A stretch of 64,000 bases of DNA from JASLMY01 sp965226475. Its GTDB lineage: Bacteria > Pseudomonadota > Alphaproteobacteria > GCA-2731375. Numbering within the stretch: position 1 is the stretch's first letter; the number at the start of each line of letters is the position of its first letter. The DNA is taken from contig CBDDDJ010000001.1 in NCBI GenBank assembly GCA_965226475.1, forward strand, positions 85,305 through 149,304. The letters run 5' to 3'. The notes below the pieces were generated by a model. That model saw nothing but the letters and a program-made list of their open reading frames with translations, ran no database searches and had not been told where the DNA came from. Positions 50,228-59,789 of the stretch are shown one piece after another. A program made the translations under genes and the position numbers.

Positions 50228-52576
50228 ATGACGACGCTCGACGACGTCGAAAAGAATAGTGGCGGTGGCGGCCGCGGTGCCCGTAAAGGCAAAGGGGCAT
50301 TGACCCGGCTGCGCGACTTGTTGACGGGCGAGGCCGAACTGGCGCGCGAGGTGTTTGAAACCGCGCGTTCGCCCTATGTCGTGACCGATGCGCGCGGTGA
50401 GATATCCATCGCGAACGAGGCGGCGAAAACGCATTTCGGTCCGCTCCCGCGTGGCGCCTCGCTCCGTGGGAGTCTTTCCCCGATCGCCCGGGACATCGAC
50501 ACGTTGGCCGAGGCGGCGGCGCTGGACGGCTTCGCCTCGCGAACGGTCCTTTTCGTCATGGGGCGGGGAGAGTGCTGGTACGACGTCAGCGCGAGGCGGG
50601 TCGATCGGCCCCGAGCGGGGCTGATCTGGAGGCTCGAGGAAATCACCGAGAGGAAGCGGCGCGAGACGGCTCATATCGCCGAGAACGAGGTGTTGGCCCG
50701 AACGCTGCGCGACCTCGATGTGGGCTATTGCATCCTCACCCCCGAGGGGCGGTTGCATACGGTCAGCGATTCCCTGGCCGCATGGCTCGGACGTACGCCG
50801 GAGGAACTGGTCGACGGCGAGGCGGAAAGACTCCTGGGCGCGGGCGCGGCCGGCCTCCTCGGCGGGCCGGTCTGCGTCGATGCGCTGACCACGCCGCCGA
50901 TCGTCGGTCGCCTATACCGTCCCGACGGCGAGGCCGTTCACGTCAGCGTCGTGCGTACCGCCCTCGACGATCAGATGTCGGGCGCGGGCTACACGCGAAG
51001 TCTGGTGCGCAATCTCAGCCGGGAGAGCGACGAGGCGTTCGCCCTGCAGTTGGCGGAGCACCGCTTCCGAATGCTGTTTGACAGCGCGCCTTTCGCGGTG
51101 GTGACCGTCGATCGCGACGGTCTCATCACCGAGGCCAACACGGCATTTCAGGCGATGGTGCCGGAGCTGACACTCATCGGACGGCGGATGACGAGCCTCG
51201 TCGCCGAGGACGATCAGGAGACGGTGGACAACCTTATCGCCCAAACCTGGGCGGGTGATTCGGTGGAGAGTGGCATCGACGTCCGTTCCGACCCGCGGCT
51301 TGCCGGTCGCCGTCTGCTGCAGGTTTTCGCCAGCCGCATGGCCGACGGCGCGGCCGAGGCCACCGGGATCCTGTTTCACGTCATCGACGTGACGGAACAA
51401 CGGGGCATCGAGACCCAGTTCGCCCAGGCCCAGAAGATGCAGGCGGTCGGACAGTTGGCCGGCGGCGTGGCGCATGATTTCAACAATCTGCTGACGGCGA
51501 TCATCGGCCATACGGATCTCTTGATGCTGCGGATCCAGCCGGGCGACGAGGCCTTTCCCGACATCATGCAGATCAAGCAGAACGCCAATCGGGCGGCCAA
51601 CCTCGTGCGCCAGCTGCTGGCTTTCTCGCGCCAGCAGACCTTGCGTCCGTCGGTGCTGGACCTGACGGAGGTCATGGCGGAAATCACGCACCTGCTCCGC
51701 CGCCTCATCGGCGAAAACATCGAACTCAAGGTCGCGCACGGCCGGGATCTCAGCCTGGTCAAGGTCGATAAGAACCAGTTTGAGCAGGTGGTCATCAATC
51801 TCGCGGTGAATGCCCGCGATGCGATGGCCGGTGGTGGCCGGCTGGAAATCCGCACCGAGAATGTGGCATTCCAAGTGGCCCAGAGTTTGGGCGGCACGCA
51901 GCTGCCGGCCGGGTCCTACGTCCATATCATCGTCGGCGATACCGGCACCGGCATATCGCCCGACGACCTCGATAAGGTGTTCGAGCCCTTCTTCACCACC
52001 AAGCCGCAAGGGGCGGGCACTGGCCTTGGCCTCTCCATGGTCTATGGCATTGTCCGCCAGACCGGCGGTTTCATTCATGCCGAAAGCGAGCTGGGCGCGG
52101 GCACGACGTTTCATATCTATCTGCCGCACCACCGCGAGGAGGCCGATCCCGAGTCGGCGCCAGTGCCGCCACCGCCGCCGCGCGACCTCACCGGCAAGGG
52201 GACAATTTTGTTGGTCGAGGACGAAAACGCGGTCCGGACCTTCGCCGCCAGGGCGCTTCGCAACAAGGGCTATGTCGTGCTGGACTGCTCTGGTGGCGAG
52301 GTGGCGTTGAAAACCCTGCGTCGCCACGAGGGCGATGTCGACCTGGTGATCAGCGACGTGGTCATGCCGCAGATCGACGGACCGACGCTGGTCAAGAGCA
52401 TCCGCGAGGAATATCCGGACCTGAAGGTGATCTTCATATCCGGTTACGCCGAGCAGGCTTTCCGCCAGAGCCTGGATGACGGCGGCGACTATGAGCTGCT
52501 GCCGAAGCCCTTTAGTCTGGGCGACTTGGCCGCCAAGGTGAAGGACGTCCTGGGCCGTGATTCAAAGGCCGCTTGA
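50228..52576 (+). CDS. cckA: CckA-type hybrid histidine kinase (PAS domains, HisKA, HATPase, receiver)
   Basis: This 782-residue protein has two or three PAS-like domains in the N-terminal 400 residues. The phospho-acceptor H416 is in GGVAHDFNNLLTAIIGH, and the ATPase motifs are NLAVNARDAM, GDTGTGISPDDL and GTGLGLSMVYG. The C-terminal receiver has D710 in LVISDVVMPQIDG. Domain order, the H-box and its place after flhB fit CckA, which feeds the ChpT/CtrA phosphorelay. The usual two N-terminal membrane helices are missing; starting at GTG 50165 adds only a short hydrophobic stretch (ILLASIALW). Confidence 0.82.
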   Translation: MTTLDDVEKNSGGGGRGARKGKGALTRLRDLLTGEAELAREVFETARSPYVVTDARGEISIANEAAKTHFGPLPRGASLRGSLSPIARDIDTLAEAAALDGFASRTVLFVMGRGECWYDVSARRVDRPRAGLIWRLEEITERKRRETAHIAENEVLARTLRDLDVGYCILTPEGRLHTVSDSLAAWLGRTPEELVDGEAERLLGAGAAGLLGGPVCVDALTTPPIVGRLYRPDGEAVHVSVVRTALDDQMSGAGYTRSLVRNLSRESDEAFALQLAEHRFRMLFDSAPFAVVTVDRDGLITEANTAFQAMVPELTLIGRRMTSLVAEDDQETVDNLIAQTWAGDSVESGIDVRSDPRLAGRRLLQVFASRMADGAAEATGILFHVIDVTEQRGIETQFAQAQKMQAVGQLAGGVAHDFNNLLTAIIGHTDLLMLRIQPGDEAFPDIMQIKQNANRAANLVRQLLAFSRQQTLRPSVLDLTEVMAEITHLLRRLIGENIELKVAHGRDLSLVKVDKNQFEQVVINLAVNARDAMAGGGRLEIRTENVAFQVAQSLGGTQLPAGSYVHIIVGDTGTGISPDDLDKVFEPFFTTKPQGAGTGLGLSMVYGIVRQTGGFIHAESELGAGTTFHIYLPHHREEADPESAPVPPPPPRDLTGKGTILLVEDENAVRTFAARALRNKGYVVLDCSGGEVALKTLRRHEGDVDLVISDVVMPQIDGPTLVKSIREEYPDLKVIFISGYAEQAFRQSLDDGGDYELLPKPFSLGDLAAKVKDVLGRDSKAA

Positions 52577-52600
52577 GCGGCCGGGCCGGACTCTTTTTTT
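52567..52600 (+). terminator. Terminator after the flagellar/cckA operon
   Basis: GGCCGCT-TG-AGCGGCC (52567-52582, overlapping the cckA stop) forms a 7-bp stem. A second small GC palindrome (CCGGGCCGG) and seven T residues (52594-52600) follow. It fits an intrinsic terminator, though the T-run is 11 bases beyond the first stem. Confidence 0.6.
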
Positions 52601-52671
52601 GGTTTTACTCGTCACGCCCGCGATGATCGTGGCATGATGGGACACCGGACAAGCCACGAGACGGTCGGTCA

Positions 52672-53262
52672 ATGAGCCAGCGGCAGGAAACCGTTCTGAG
52701 ACTCGCCCGGATCGACGACGCCGCCGAGATCGCCCGTGTCTATGTCGCGACCTGGCGGACGGCTTACCGCGGCATCGTCGCCGGTCACATTCTCCAGCGC
52801 ATGGAGCCGCGCCGGGAGACGCGGGAGTGGAAGGCCAATATCGGCCGGCGCGATCGCCTGCATCGCGTGCTGCTCCTCGAACGCGGACCCCACGGCATCG
52901 TCGGTTTCACGACATTCGGCGCCGAGCGGGTCGGCCGCGGGCGGGGCGAAATCCACACCCTTTACGTTCTGCCGCGCCACCAGGGCCTCGGCCACGGCCG
53001 GCGGCTGATGGCGGGGGCGGCGGAGCAGATGCAGGCGGACGGTTTCGGCGGCGCCGTCCTGTGGGTTTTGAGGGAAAATCGCCCGGCGCGCGGTTTCTAT
53101 GAGCAATTGGGTGGCGTCCTGGGCCCCGAACGCGGCACCCGACTCGGCGGCGAGGAGCTTCGTCTGGTTTCCTACGAGTGGTCCTCGCTCGCCGCGCTCG
53201 AGGAGCGCGCCGCCGGCCTGTGCGATATCGCAATTCCGTGTCGCTTTCGCGCCATCGCCTGA
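52672..53262 (+). CDS. GNAT family N-acetyltransferase
   Basis: This 196-residue acetyltransferase has the acetyl-CoA pyrophosphate loop in LPRHQGLGHGRRLMAGA (about residues 102-118) and the C-terminal GFYEQLGG. The N-terminus DAAEIARVYVATWRTAYRGI is typical of the RimI-like/PhnO-like group. It stands alone between the cckA terminator and a convergent SDR gene. Substrate unknown. Confidence 0.9.
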   Translation: MSQRQETVLRLARIDDAAEIARVYVATWRTAYRGIVAGHILQRMEPRRETREWKANIGRRDRLHRVLLLERGPHGIVGFTTFGAERVGRGRGEIHTLYVLPRHQGLGHGRRLMAGAAEQMQADGFGGAVLWVLRENRPARGFYEQLGGVLGPERGTRLGGEELRLVSYEWSSLAALEERAAGLCDIAIPCRFRAIA

Positions 53263-53269
53263 GCCCGGC

Positions 53270-54049
53270 CTACCCGATCTTTTCCTTGGCCATGGCGGCG
53301 GCGTAGTCGGGGGCCTGATCGCGGGGCGCGGTCGCGACGATGGCCAGTTCGCTCACCATCGCGCGGCGCGGCAGGCCGACGGCCAGCATCACGGCGGCCG
53401 CGATATCCTCCGGCATCATCATCAGCGCGCGCTTGCCCTCGTCGGGCGGAAGCGCGCGCTTGTCGAGGATCGGCGTGTCCACCTCGCCGGGGAATATGGT
53501 GATGCAGCGGATGCCGTGCCGGCGGACCTCGGCGGCCAGCACGTCCATATAGGCCCGCGCGGCCGACTTGGCGGCGGAATAGACGACGCCGGCCATGACG
53601 TTGGGCCGGATCGCCGCCATCGAGGAAATCATCACGACGTCGCCCGCGCCTTTCTCGATCATCGCCGGCAGCAGCGCCCGCGTCAGCATCGCCGGGCCAA
53701 GGGTGTTCACGTCCATGACGTCGCGCCATTCCCGGGCGCCGATATAACGGGTGCTACGTACGTGGGAGCTGAAGCCCGCGTTGTTGATCAGGATATCGAC
53801 CGCGCCGTGGCGGGCGAGCAGGGTCGCGGCATGGGCCTCGATCGCGTCCGCGTCGGTCATGTCGCAGCTATCGGCCCGCGCGGTGCCGCCGGCCTCGGCG
53901 ATCATCGCGACCGTTTCCTCGAGAGGCTCCAGGCGCCGGCCGCTGACCACGACCTCCGCGCCCGCGCGCGCGAGATCCAGCGCGACGGCGCGCCCGATCC
54001 CGGTGCCGCCGCCGGTGACCAGCGCCACCCGTCCCGAAAATGACTCCAT
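53270..54049 (-). CDS. SDR family oxidoreductase
   Basis: This 259-residue classical SDR has TGGGTGIG at residues 12-19 and VVVSGRR at the second strand (Arg suggests NADP(H)). NNAG, a serine in MISSMAAI and YSAAK form the active site. Complete, with a ribosome-binding region GGGGAAATC before ATG 54049. Convergent with the GNAT gene, stops 8 bp apart. Substrate unknown. Confidence 0.92.
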   Translation of the reverse strand: MESFSGRVALVTGGGTGIGRAVALDLARAGAEVVVSGRRLEPLEETVAMIAEAGGTARADSCDMTDADAIEAHAATLLARHGAVDILINNAGFSSHVRSTRYIGAREWRDVMDVNTLGPAMLTRALLPAMIEKGAGDVVMISSMAAIRPNVMAGVVYSAAKSAARAYMDVLAAEVRRHGIRCITIFPGEVDTPILDKRALPPDEGKRALMMMPEDIAAAVMLAVGLPRRAMVSELAIVATAPRDQAPDYAAAMAKEKIG

Positions 54050-54287
54050 GATTTCCCCCCTCGTCCGGCGTTTTCACAAAGGCTGTCGCGGGCGGACCAT
54101 ATCAAGCCCCGGGCTCGGGAGGCCAGCCCGGCCGCCTCGCCGCCATGACGGCGCGGCGGGCTGGCGCCGGCGACGCGTCGGGGCCGAAGGTTGGATTTGC
54201 CGCCCGAATCCTGGTTATGGTTGCCTCGTCGGATTCGGGACGGCACGCGGATGGTGACCGCGAGATGGACCGAGGGGGATTGCCGGA

Positions 54288-55529
54288 ATGTTCGAGGTTC
54301 TCGCCGAGCGGGCCGAAGCCAACGCCAACGTGGTGCTGCATCGATCCTATGAACGCCTGGTGGTCGAGGCCCGGGTGGGCGAGAGGAGCGAGTTCGTGAC
54401 CATCGACGCGGACGGCGTCACGGTGACGGGCGACGCGGCCGTCTCGTCACCGGACCTGCGCCTCATCGCCAGCGAGGCCGCCTGGCGGGAATTGGGGGCG
54501 CCCACGCCGGCCCCCGGCTATCAGACGCTTTCCTCCCTACGCCGCATCGGCGAGCTGGTGGTCGAGGGGGATCTCCTGAAATTCCACCAACACCTGCTGT
54601 TGCTCGAAATGCTGTTCGTTTTGTTGAAGTCGCCGTCCGCGAACGACGCCCCGCCGATAGGCGCGCCCTGGATCGAGCCGGTGACGGGCCGCTACCTGCG
54701 GCTGGACTTCGAGGGCCGTCCGCACCGGGTCTATTTCGAGGAGGCGGGAGAGGGCATCCCATTACTGTGCCTGCACACGGCGGGCGCCGATGGGCGGCAG
54801 TTCCGCGCCCTGTTGAACGACGGCGAGGTGACGCGGCATTACCGGGTCATCGCCTTCGACCTCCCCTGGCATGGCAAGTCCTCGCCGCCGCCCGGTTTCG
54901 AGAGCGAGGTCTACCGTCTGACGACGGACGGCTACGTCGGCATCGTCATGGCCGTCGCGGCGGCCCTGAAGCTCGACCGGCCGGTGGTGATGGGCTGCTC
55001 CATCGGGGGCCGCGCGGTGCTGCATCTGGCGCAGCGTCACGGGCGCGAGTTCCGCGCCGCGATCGGATTGCAGTCGGCGCTCTATGCCGAGGCGCGGACC
55101 CAGGGGGAAGCCGATCCGTTGCAGGCGATGCACCGCCCCGACGTCCACGGCGGCAAGACCGCCGGAGCCTCGATGGCGGGGATGATGGCGCCGCAGTCGC
55201 CCGCGACGGAGCGCTGGGAGACCATGTGGCACTATATGCAGGGAGGACCCGGCGTCTTCCTGGGCGATCTGAATTACTACTTCGCCGACGGCGACATGCG
55301 AAACGGTCTGACCGAGGGCATCGATACCTCGGTCTGTCCGATTTATCTGCTGAGCGGCGAATACGACGTCTCCGCCACGCCGGAGATGGGGGCGGCGCTG
55401 GCCGCCGAAATCGGCGCCACGCACTTCGAGGTGATGCGCGAGATGGGGCATTTTCCGATGTCGGAGAACCCCGATCGGTTCAGGCGCTATCTGTTGCCGG
55501 TGTTGGAGCGGATCCGGAGCGCCGGTTGA
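54288..55529 (+). CDS. Alpha/beta hydrolase with N-terminal extra domain
   Basis: This protein has 413 residues. Residues 1-130 form a separate small domain (FVTIDADGVTVTGDAAVSSP, then LVVEGDLLKFHQHLLLLE) resembling a sterol-carrier-like module. Residues 140-413 are an alpha/beta hydrolase with nucleophile Ser in MGCSIGGRA, acid in LLSGEYDVSAT and His in REMGHFPMSE. The start at 54288 follows GGGGGA. It might act on an acyl or lipid-like ester carried by its own N-domain (inference). Confidence 0.88.
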   Translation: MFEVLAERAEANANVVLHRSYERLVVEARVGERSEFVTIDADGVTVTGDAAVSSPDLRLIASEAAWRELGAPTPAPGYQTLSSLRRIGELVVEGDLLKFHQHLLLLEMLFVLLKSPSANDAPPIGAPWIEPVTGRYLRLDFEGRPHRVYFEEAGEGIPLLCLHTAGADGRQFRALLNDGEVTRHYRVIAFDLPWHGKSSPPPGFESEVYRLTTDGYVGIVMAVAAALKLDRPVVMGCSIGGRAVLHLAQRHGREFRAAIGLQSALYAEARTQGEADPLQAMHRPDVHGGKTAGASMAGMMAPQSPATERWETMWHYMQGGPGVFLGDLNYYFADGDMRNGLTEGIDTSVCPIYLLSGEYDVSATPEMGAALAAEIGATHFEVMREMGHFPMSENPDRFRRYLLPVLERIRSAG

Positions 55530-55592
55530 TCCCATGCCGACGCCTGGGCGAGTGTGGCAGGATGAGCGGGACCAGGCAGCGGGTGGCGTGAC

Positions 55593-56177
55593 GTGACGGA
55601 GCAAGAAGGAAACCGCCGCTACCAGCGCTGGCAGATCGACATTCCGATCTTCATCGAGGCCGAAGACCAAACGCATTACTGCACGGTCTATGACATCTCG
55701 CCGGGCGGCGCGCTGGTGCGACCGCTCCATGGCGACGTCATGCCTATCGGCAAGAAGGTCAGCGTCGACCTCGAGTTCTTCGGCCATATCGAGGCCGAGG
55801 TGCGCCACGTCACCAAGGGTGTCGTGGGCTTGCAGTTCCTGCACGACGAGTCACGGCAGGACGCGCTCTCGGCCTGGCTGATGGACACCCGGCCGGGACG
55901 CCGCCCGGTCCGCTATTCCTGCGACATTCCCGCGAGGATCGTCGTCGAAGGGCACAAACTCGATTGCAAGGTCACCAACCTTTCGCGCTCGGGCGCCTGC
56001 ATCACGTCGGCGCGGGCCGATCGCCTGATGGTGACGAGCGAGGTGGTGCTGGAGTTGCCGGGTTACGGCACCATGGCCGCTTTGGTCCGCCATGTCGTGG
56101 ATGATAATATCGGCCTCTCCCTGATCGACGGCCACGACGGCGTCCTCCCGCCCGATGGCGCCGACGATCAGGCCTGA
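55593..56177 (+). CDS. Protein with two PilZ (c-di-GMP binding) domains
   Basis: This 194-residue protein has two PilZ domains in tandem. The first has RRYQRW and DISPGGALV (the RxxxR and D/NxSxxG motifs). The second has RRPVRY and NLSRSGACI. It would bind cyclic di-GMP and modulate motility or envelope functions. GTG 55593 is the start. It is the last intact chromosomal-type gene before the mobile region. Confidence 0.92.
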   Translation: MTEQEGNRRYQRWQIDIPIFIEAEDQTHYCTVYDISPGGALVRPLHGDVMPIGKKVSVDLEFFGHIEAEVRHVTKGVVGLQFLHDESRQDALSAWLMDTRPGRRPVRYSCDIPARIVVEGHKLDCKVTNLSRSGACITSARADRLMVTSEVVLELPGYGTMAALVRHVVDDNIGLSLIDGHDGVLPPDGADDQA

Positions 56178-56208
56178 ACTCAAGCGCTCGCGTCGTTGCG
56201 CATCACGG

Positions 56209-56823
56209 TCATCCGGCGTCGACGTGGCCGGTTTCGAAATCGTTGAGGCCCGATCGGTCGATCCCGCGCATCAGGAATAGAGGGCGGCTGCCGATGTCGC
56301 TCGGCCGTATGCGCTCCGCCAACTCGGCCCCCCAGGCATGGTCATAGTGCGACGTCGTGGGCATGAAACGCATGATGAAGGCGGCCCGGCGTCGAGCCGA
56401 GCGGTTGGCGTTGGAGCCGTGCACCATGAAGACGTCGAACACCGCCATCTGGCCGGCTTCGAGGATCAGGTCGCGGGCCAGGCTCTCGTCGAACTCCGCC
56501 GAATCGAGGCCCAATTCCAGCAGCACTTCCTCCTGGTCCGTCGGCACGTGACAACCGGTGCGTCCCATCCCGTGCGAGCCCGGGATGTAGCGAAGGCAGC
56601 CGTTCTCCGCCGTACAGTCGTCGAGCGCGAGCCACACGGTGGTGTTGGCCAAGGGACGGATCGGCCAGAACTCGCCGTCCTGGTGCCAGGGGATCGTCTT
56701 GCCCGATCCCGCCGGCTTGCCGAAGATCGTCGTGCCCCAGAGGAGGAAATCCGGGCCGATGCATTGTTCCACGATGTCGAGGCTCTCCTCAAGTATAAAT
56801 ATTAAACTGACTTTCGGCGACAC
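56209..56823 (-). pseudogene. Phytanoyl-CoA dioxygenase (PhyH) family protein, 5' truncated
   Basis: Up to 204 codons encode the C-terminal three quarters of an Fe(II)/2-oxoglutarate PhyH oxygenase. The iron ligands H and D are in IPWHQDGEFW, the distal His is in FMVHGSNANRS, and the 2-oxoglutarate Arg follows nearby. Family members have about 70-80 more residues before DIVEQCIGPDFLLWG. Here the preceding bases (from about 56785) are AT-rich and unrelated, so the front of the gene and its promoter were lost at the island junction. Probably non-functional. Confidence 0.8.
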
Positions 56824-57011
56824 GCGTGCGCCAACATACGCAGAGGTATGATAAATGACGCTATTTCAATAGCTTGAGATCTCCTCTGATCCATTGACCC
56901 CGCGCCAGACACGTGCTCCAATGCGCACGCGTTTGATGCCGCTCGCTTCCGTAGTGCTTACGATACCGAAGACGGCGATCGGCAGCGAGAAGCGAACGGG
57001 GACCCGATCCG

Positions 57012-58301
57012 ATGCCAAGACGAGCCGAGCTCATGCGCAACATCGTGCGGCTGCGACACGGGACGCGGAAGGCTACCGAAGGACACGATGCTGGAGCACC
57101 TGGCGCGGGAGAGCGGCATCTCCAAACGAACCGTCGACCGGCTGGAACCGTCGAGGTCGAGGGAAGGGACACGGTCTTCTGGGATCGCGAACTGGTCGGC
57201 TTCGGAGTTCGCGTCTATCCGTCCGGGCGCAAGATCTATGTCGTTCAGAGCCGCGGGCCGGGCGGATCGAAGCGCATTACCCTGGGCCGGCATGGCGAGC
57301 TCACCGTCGAGCAGGCGCGCAAACAGGCGGTTGCCGTCATCGACCGCATCAAAAGGGGCGAGAACCCGGTGGCGGCACCGCCGGAGCCCGCGTTCACCGT
57401 TGCCGATCTGGCGGAGCGGTACATGGAGGCGCATGTGGCGGTGAACTGTAACGCGCACACCCAGGGGATCTACCGGGGATCGCTCGACAACCACATCCTG
57501 CCGGCGCTGGGAAAGATGCCGATCGCTTCGGTGGGCCGGTCCGAAGCGGCGGCGCTGCACTACGAGCTCCGCAACACCCCCCGGGCAGCGAACCGTGCGC
57601 TTATGGTGCTGTCCAAGATGTTCTCGTTGGCCGAGGACTGGGGGCTGGCTCCGGCTGGCGGCAACCCCTGCCGTTTCGTGCGCAAGTACAAGGAAGGCAA
57701 GCGCGAGCGATTTCTCACGGAGGATGAATACAGGCGGATAGGCTGCCAGCTGTGCGTCCTGGAAGCCGAGGGTCCGTTATCGGCGCGCGCCGCGGCGGCG
57801 CTGCGGTTGCTGATGCTGACCGGGTGCCGGCTCAACGAGATTCTAACCCTGCGATGGGACGATGTGGACCGGAAGGCGGGGGAGCTGCGCCTGCGTGACG
57901 CCAAGACGGGCGCGCGCATGGTGCCTTTGACCCCCACCGCGATAGACGTTCTGGCAGGGATTGACCGTGTTCCGCGGAGCTCCTGGGTATTCACCGGGGC
58001 CAAACCGGACAGGCGCCTGTCGCAACTCACCACGTACTGGCATCGCGTGCGGGCGTGGGCCGGGGTGGAAGACGTGCGGATCCACGATTTGCGACATTCC
58101 TTCGCCAGCAGGGCCCTGGCGCTCGGCGAGAGCCTGACCATGATCGGGCGGCTTCTCGGGCACACCGACGACGTCGGGAGCACGGCGCGTTACGCGCACC
58201 TGGCGCGGGATGCCGAGAAGACCGCGGTGGCCCGGGTGGGCCGCAGCATCGAGGCCGACATCCTGCGGACGGAGAGCGCCGCGCAGAGAGCCAAGGCGTA
58301 A
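57012..58301 (+). pseudogene. Tyrosine recombinase/integrase 1, likely N-terminal frameshift
   Basis: The frame of up to 429 codons has the catalytic set of phage-type integrases: Arg in LTGCRLNEIL, HxxR in IHDLRHSFAS, His in LLGHTDD and Tyr in STARYAHLA. An arm-binding domain is present from VFWDRELVGFGVRVYPSG. The first part of that domain (ISKRTVDRLE, from ATG 57088) is in another frame. A one-base change near 57145-57165 separates them. If translation starts upstream in the existing frame the protein has a nonsense N-terminus. Paralogous to the next gene. Confidence 0.75.
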
Positions 58302-58331
58302 CAGGCGGATTCGTGGAAAGGGAGCGGAGGC

Positions 58332-59501
58332 ATGGCGAAGCTGCAATACCGGTCGCTGTCGAATCGCGTTGTCGACCGGCTGTCTGTCGAGGGCAAGGAC
58401 GTCATCTACTGGGATCGGGATCTTCCGGGCTTCGGGGTGAGGGTGTATCGCTCGGGAACCCGGGTCTATCTGGTGCAGGGCCGCGGGCCCGGCGGGTCGA
58501 AGCGGATTGCGGTCGGTCGGCACGGGGTGATCTCCGCCGACGAGGCACGGCGGCGGGGGGCGATGTTGCTGACCCGCATCAAGGCGGGGGAGGAGCTGGA
58601 GCCTCGGTCGGGCACGGCAGCCGGGCCGACGGTGGGCGAACTCGCGGAAAGATATCTCCGGGAGCATGTGGCGGTGCGGTGCAAGCCGAACACGGCCAGG
58701 GGATATCGCCGGGTGATCGCCAAGTACATTTTGCCCACGCTTGGCAAGCTGCCGGCAGCCGCGCTCGGGCGCGAGCATGTCGCCGACCTGCACCACCGTC
58801 TGCGCATGACGCCCGCCGCGGCGAACGAGGCGGTCGGCGCTCTGTCGCGCATTTTCAATCAGGCGGAAGCGTGGGGGTTGGTCCCGGCGGGTGGCAACCC
58901 CTGCCGCTTCGTCACCAAGTACAGGTCGCGCCGGTTTGAGCGCTTCCTGACGGAGGAGGAGTTCCGCCGTCTCGGCCGGGTGCTGGACGAGCTGGAGACG
59001 GAGGAACGGCTTCCGGTGTACGCGGCGGCGGCGCTGCGGTTGCTGATGTTGACCGGGTGCCGATGCAGCGAGATCATGACCCTGAGGTGGGAGGACGTGC
59101 ATCTCGAGGTGAGCGAGATCCGGCTTCGCGACAGCAAGACCGGTCCGCGCGTGGTTCCGTTGTCGCCGGCGGCGGCGAGGGTTCTGGCAGGCTTGCCGCA
59201 CGCTGCCGACAATCCCTGGGTGATCGCGGGCCGCAAACCGGGCACGCGGCTGTCGCACATCGCTTACCACTGGTATCGCGTGCGGGACCGCGCCGACCTT
59301 GAAGACGTCCGGCTCCACGACCTCCGACACAGCTTCGCCTCACGTGCCCTGGCGCTGGGCGAGAGCCTGCCGATGATCGGCAAGTTGCTGGGGCACACCA
59401 AGATCCAGACGACGGCCCGCTATGCCCATCTCGCGCGCGATTCGGTGCAGGAATCGGCGGCCCGGGTTGCCGCCAGCATCGGCGCGGACATACTGCCTTA
59501 A
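58332..59501 (+). CDS. Tyrosine recombinase/integrase 2
   Basis: This 389-residue integrase has an N-terminal arm-binding domain (YRSLSNRVVDRLSVEGKDV, WDRDLPGFGVRVYRSG), a core-binding SAM-like domain (about 100-185) and a catalytic domain. The active-site residues are Arg in LTGCRCSEIM, HDLRH, GHTKIQ and Tyr in TTARYAHLA. It starts 30 bp after the first integrase and is closely similar to it throughout, so the pair arose by duplication. Intact; probably moved this island. No tRNA or att repeat was found nearby. Confidence 0.93.
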   Translation: MAKLQYRSLSNRVVDRLSVEGKDVIYWDRDLPGFGVRVYRSGTRVYLVQGRGPGGSKRIAVGRHGVISADEARRRGAMLLTRIKAGEELEPRSGTAAGPTVGELAERYLREHVAVRCKPNTARGYRRVIAKYILPTLGKLPAAALGREHVADLHHRLRMTPAAANEAVGALSRIFNQAEAWGLVPAGGNPCRFVTKYRSRRFERFLTEEEFRRLGRVLDELETEERLPVYAAAALRLLMLTGCRCSEIMTLRWEDVHLEVSEIRLRDSKTGPRVVPLSPAAARVLAGLPHAADNPWVIAGRKPGTRLSHIAYHWYRVRDRADLEDVRLHDLRHSFASRALALGESLPMIGKLLGHTKIQTTARYAHLARDSVQESAARVAASIGADILP

Positions 59502-59781
59502 AGCTCCGCCAAGGGTATCGATGCGACGGTTCTCCCCTGAGCACCGATTCGGGTACGAGCGGTGATTTAAAAACGGCCGCGCCGGATCGGTCCTCGCCCG
59601 GCTTGCGCCTGCCGGCATATCGCCGCATGCCGGGCAATGCGGCGGATTCGACCGGTCCATCCGAACTCGCTTCCGTGTAGCCGGAGAAAGCTGGGATTTT
59701 CGGGTTGTGGTGCCGATCAGCCACAACCGCCAACTGATTGACCTGTCGATCGAATTCGGTGCTTGAAATTCGATGCTTGAA
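59502..59781. other. Intergenic stretch, no gene seen
   Basis: The 280 bases between integrase 2 and the IS1595-family element contain short repeats only (TGCTTGAAAT twice near 59760-59782) and a lower GC patch. No coding frame or RNA was recognised. Confidence 0.5.
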
Positions 59782-59789
59782 ATGATTCA

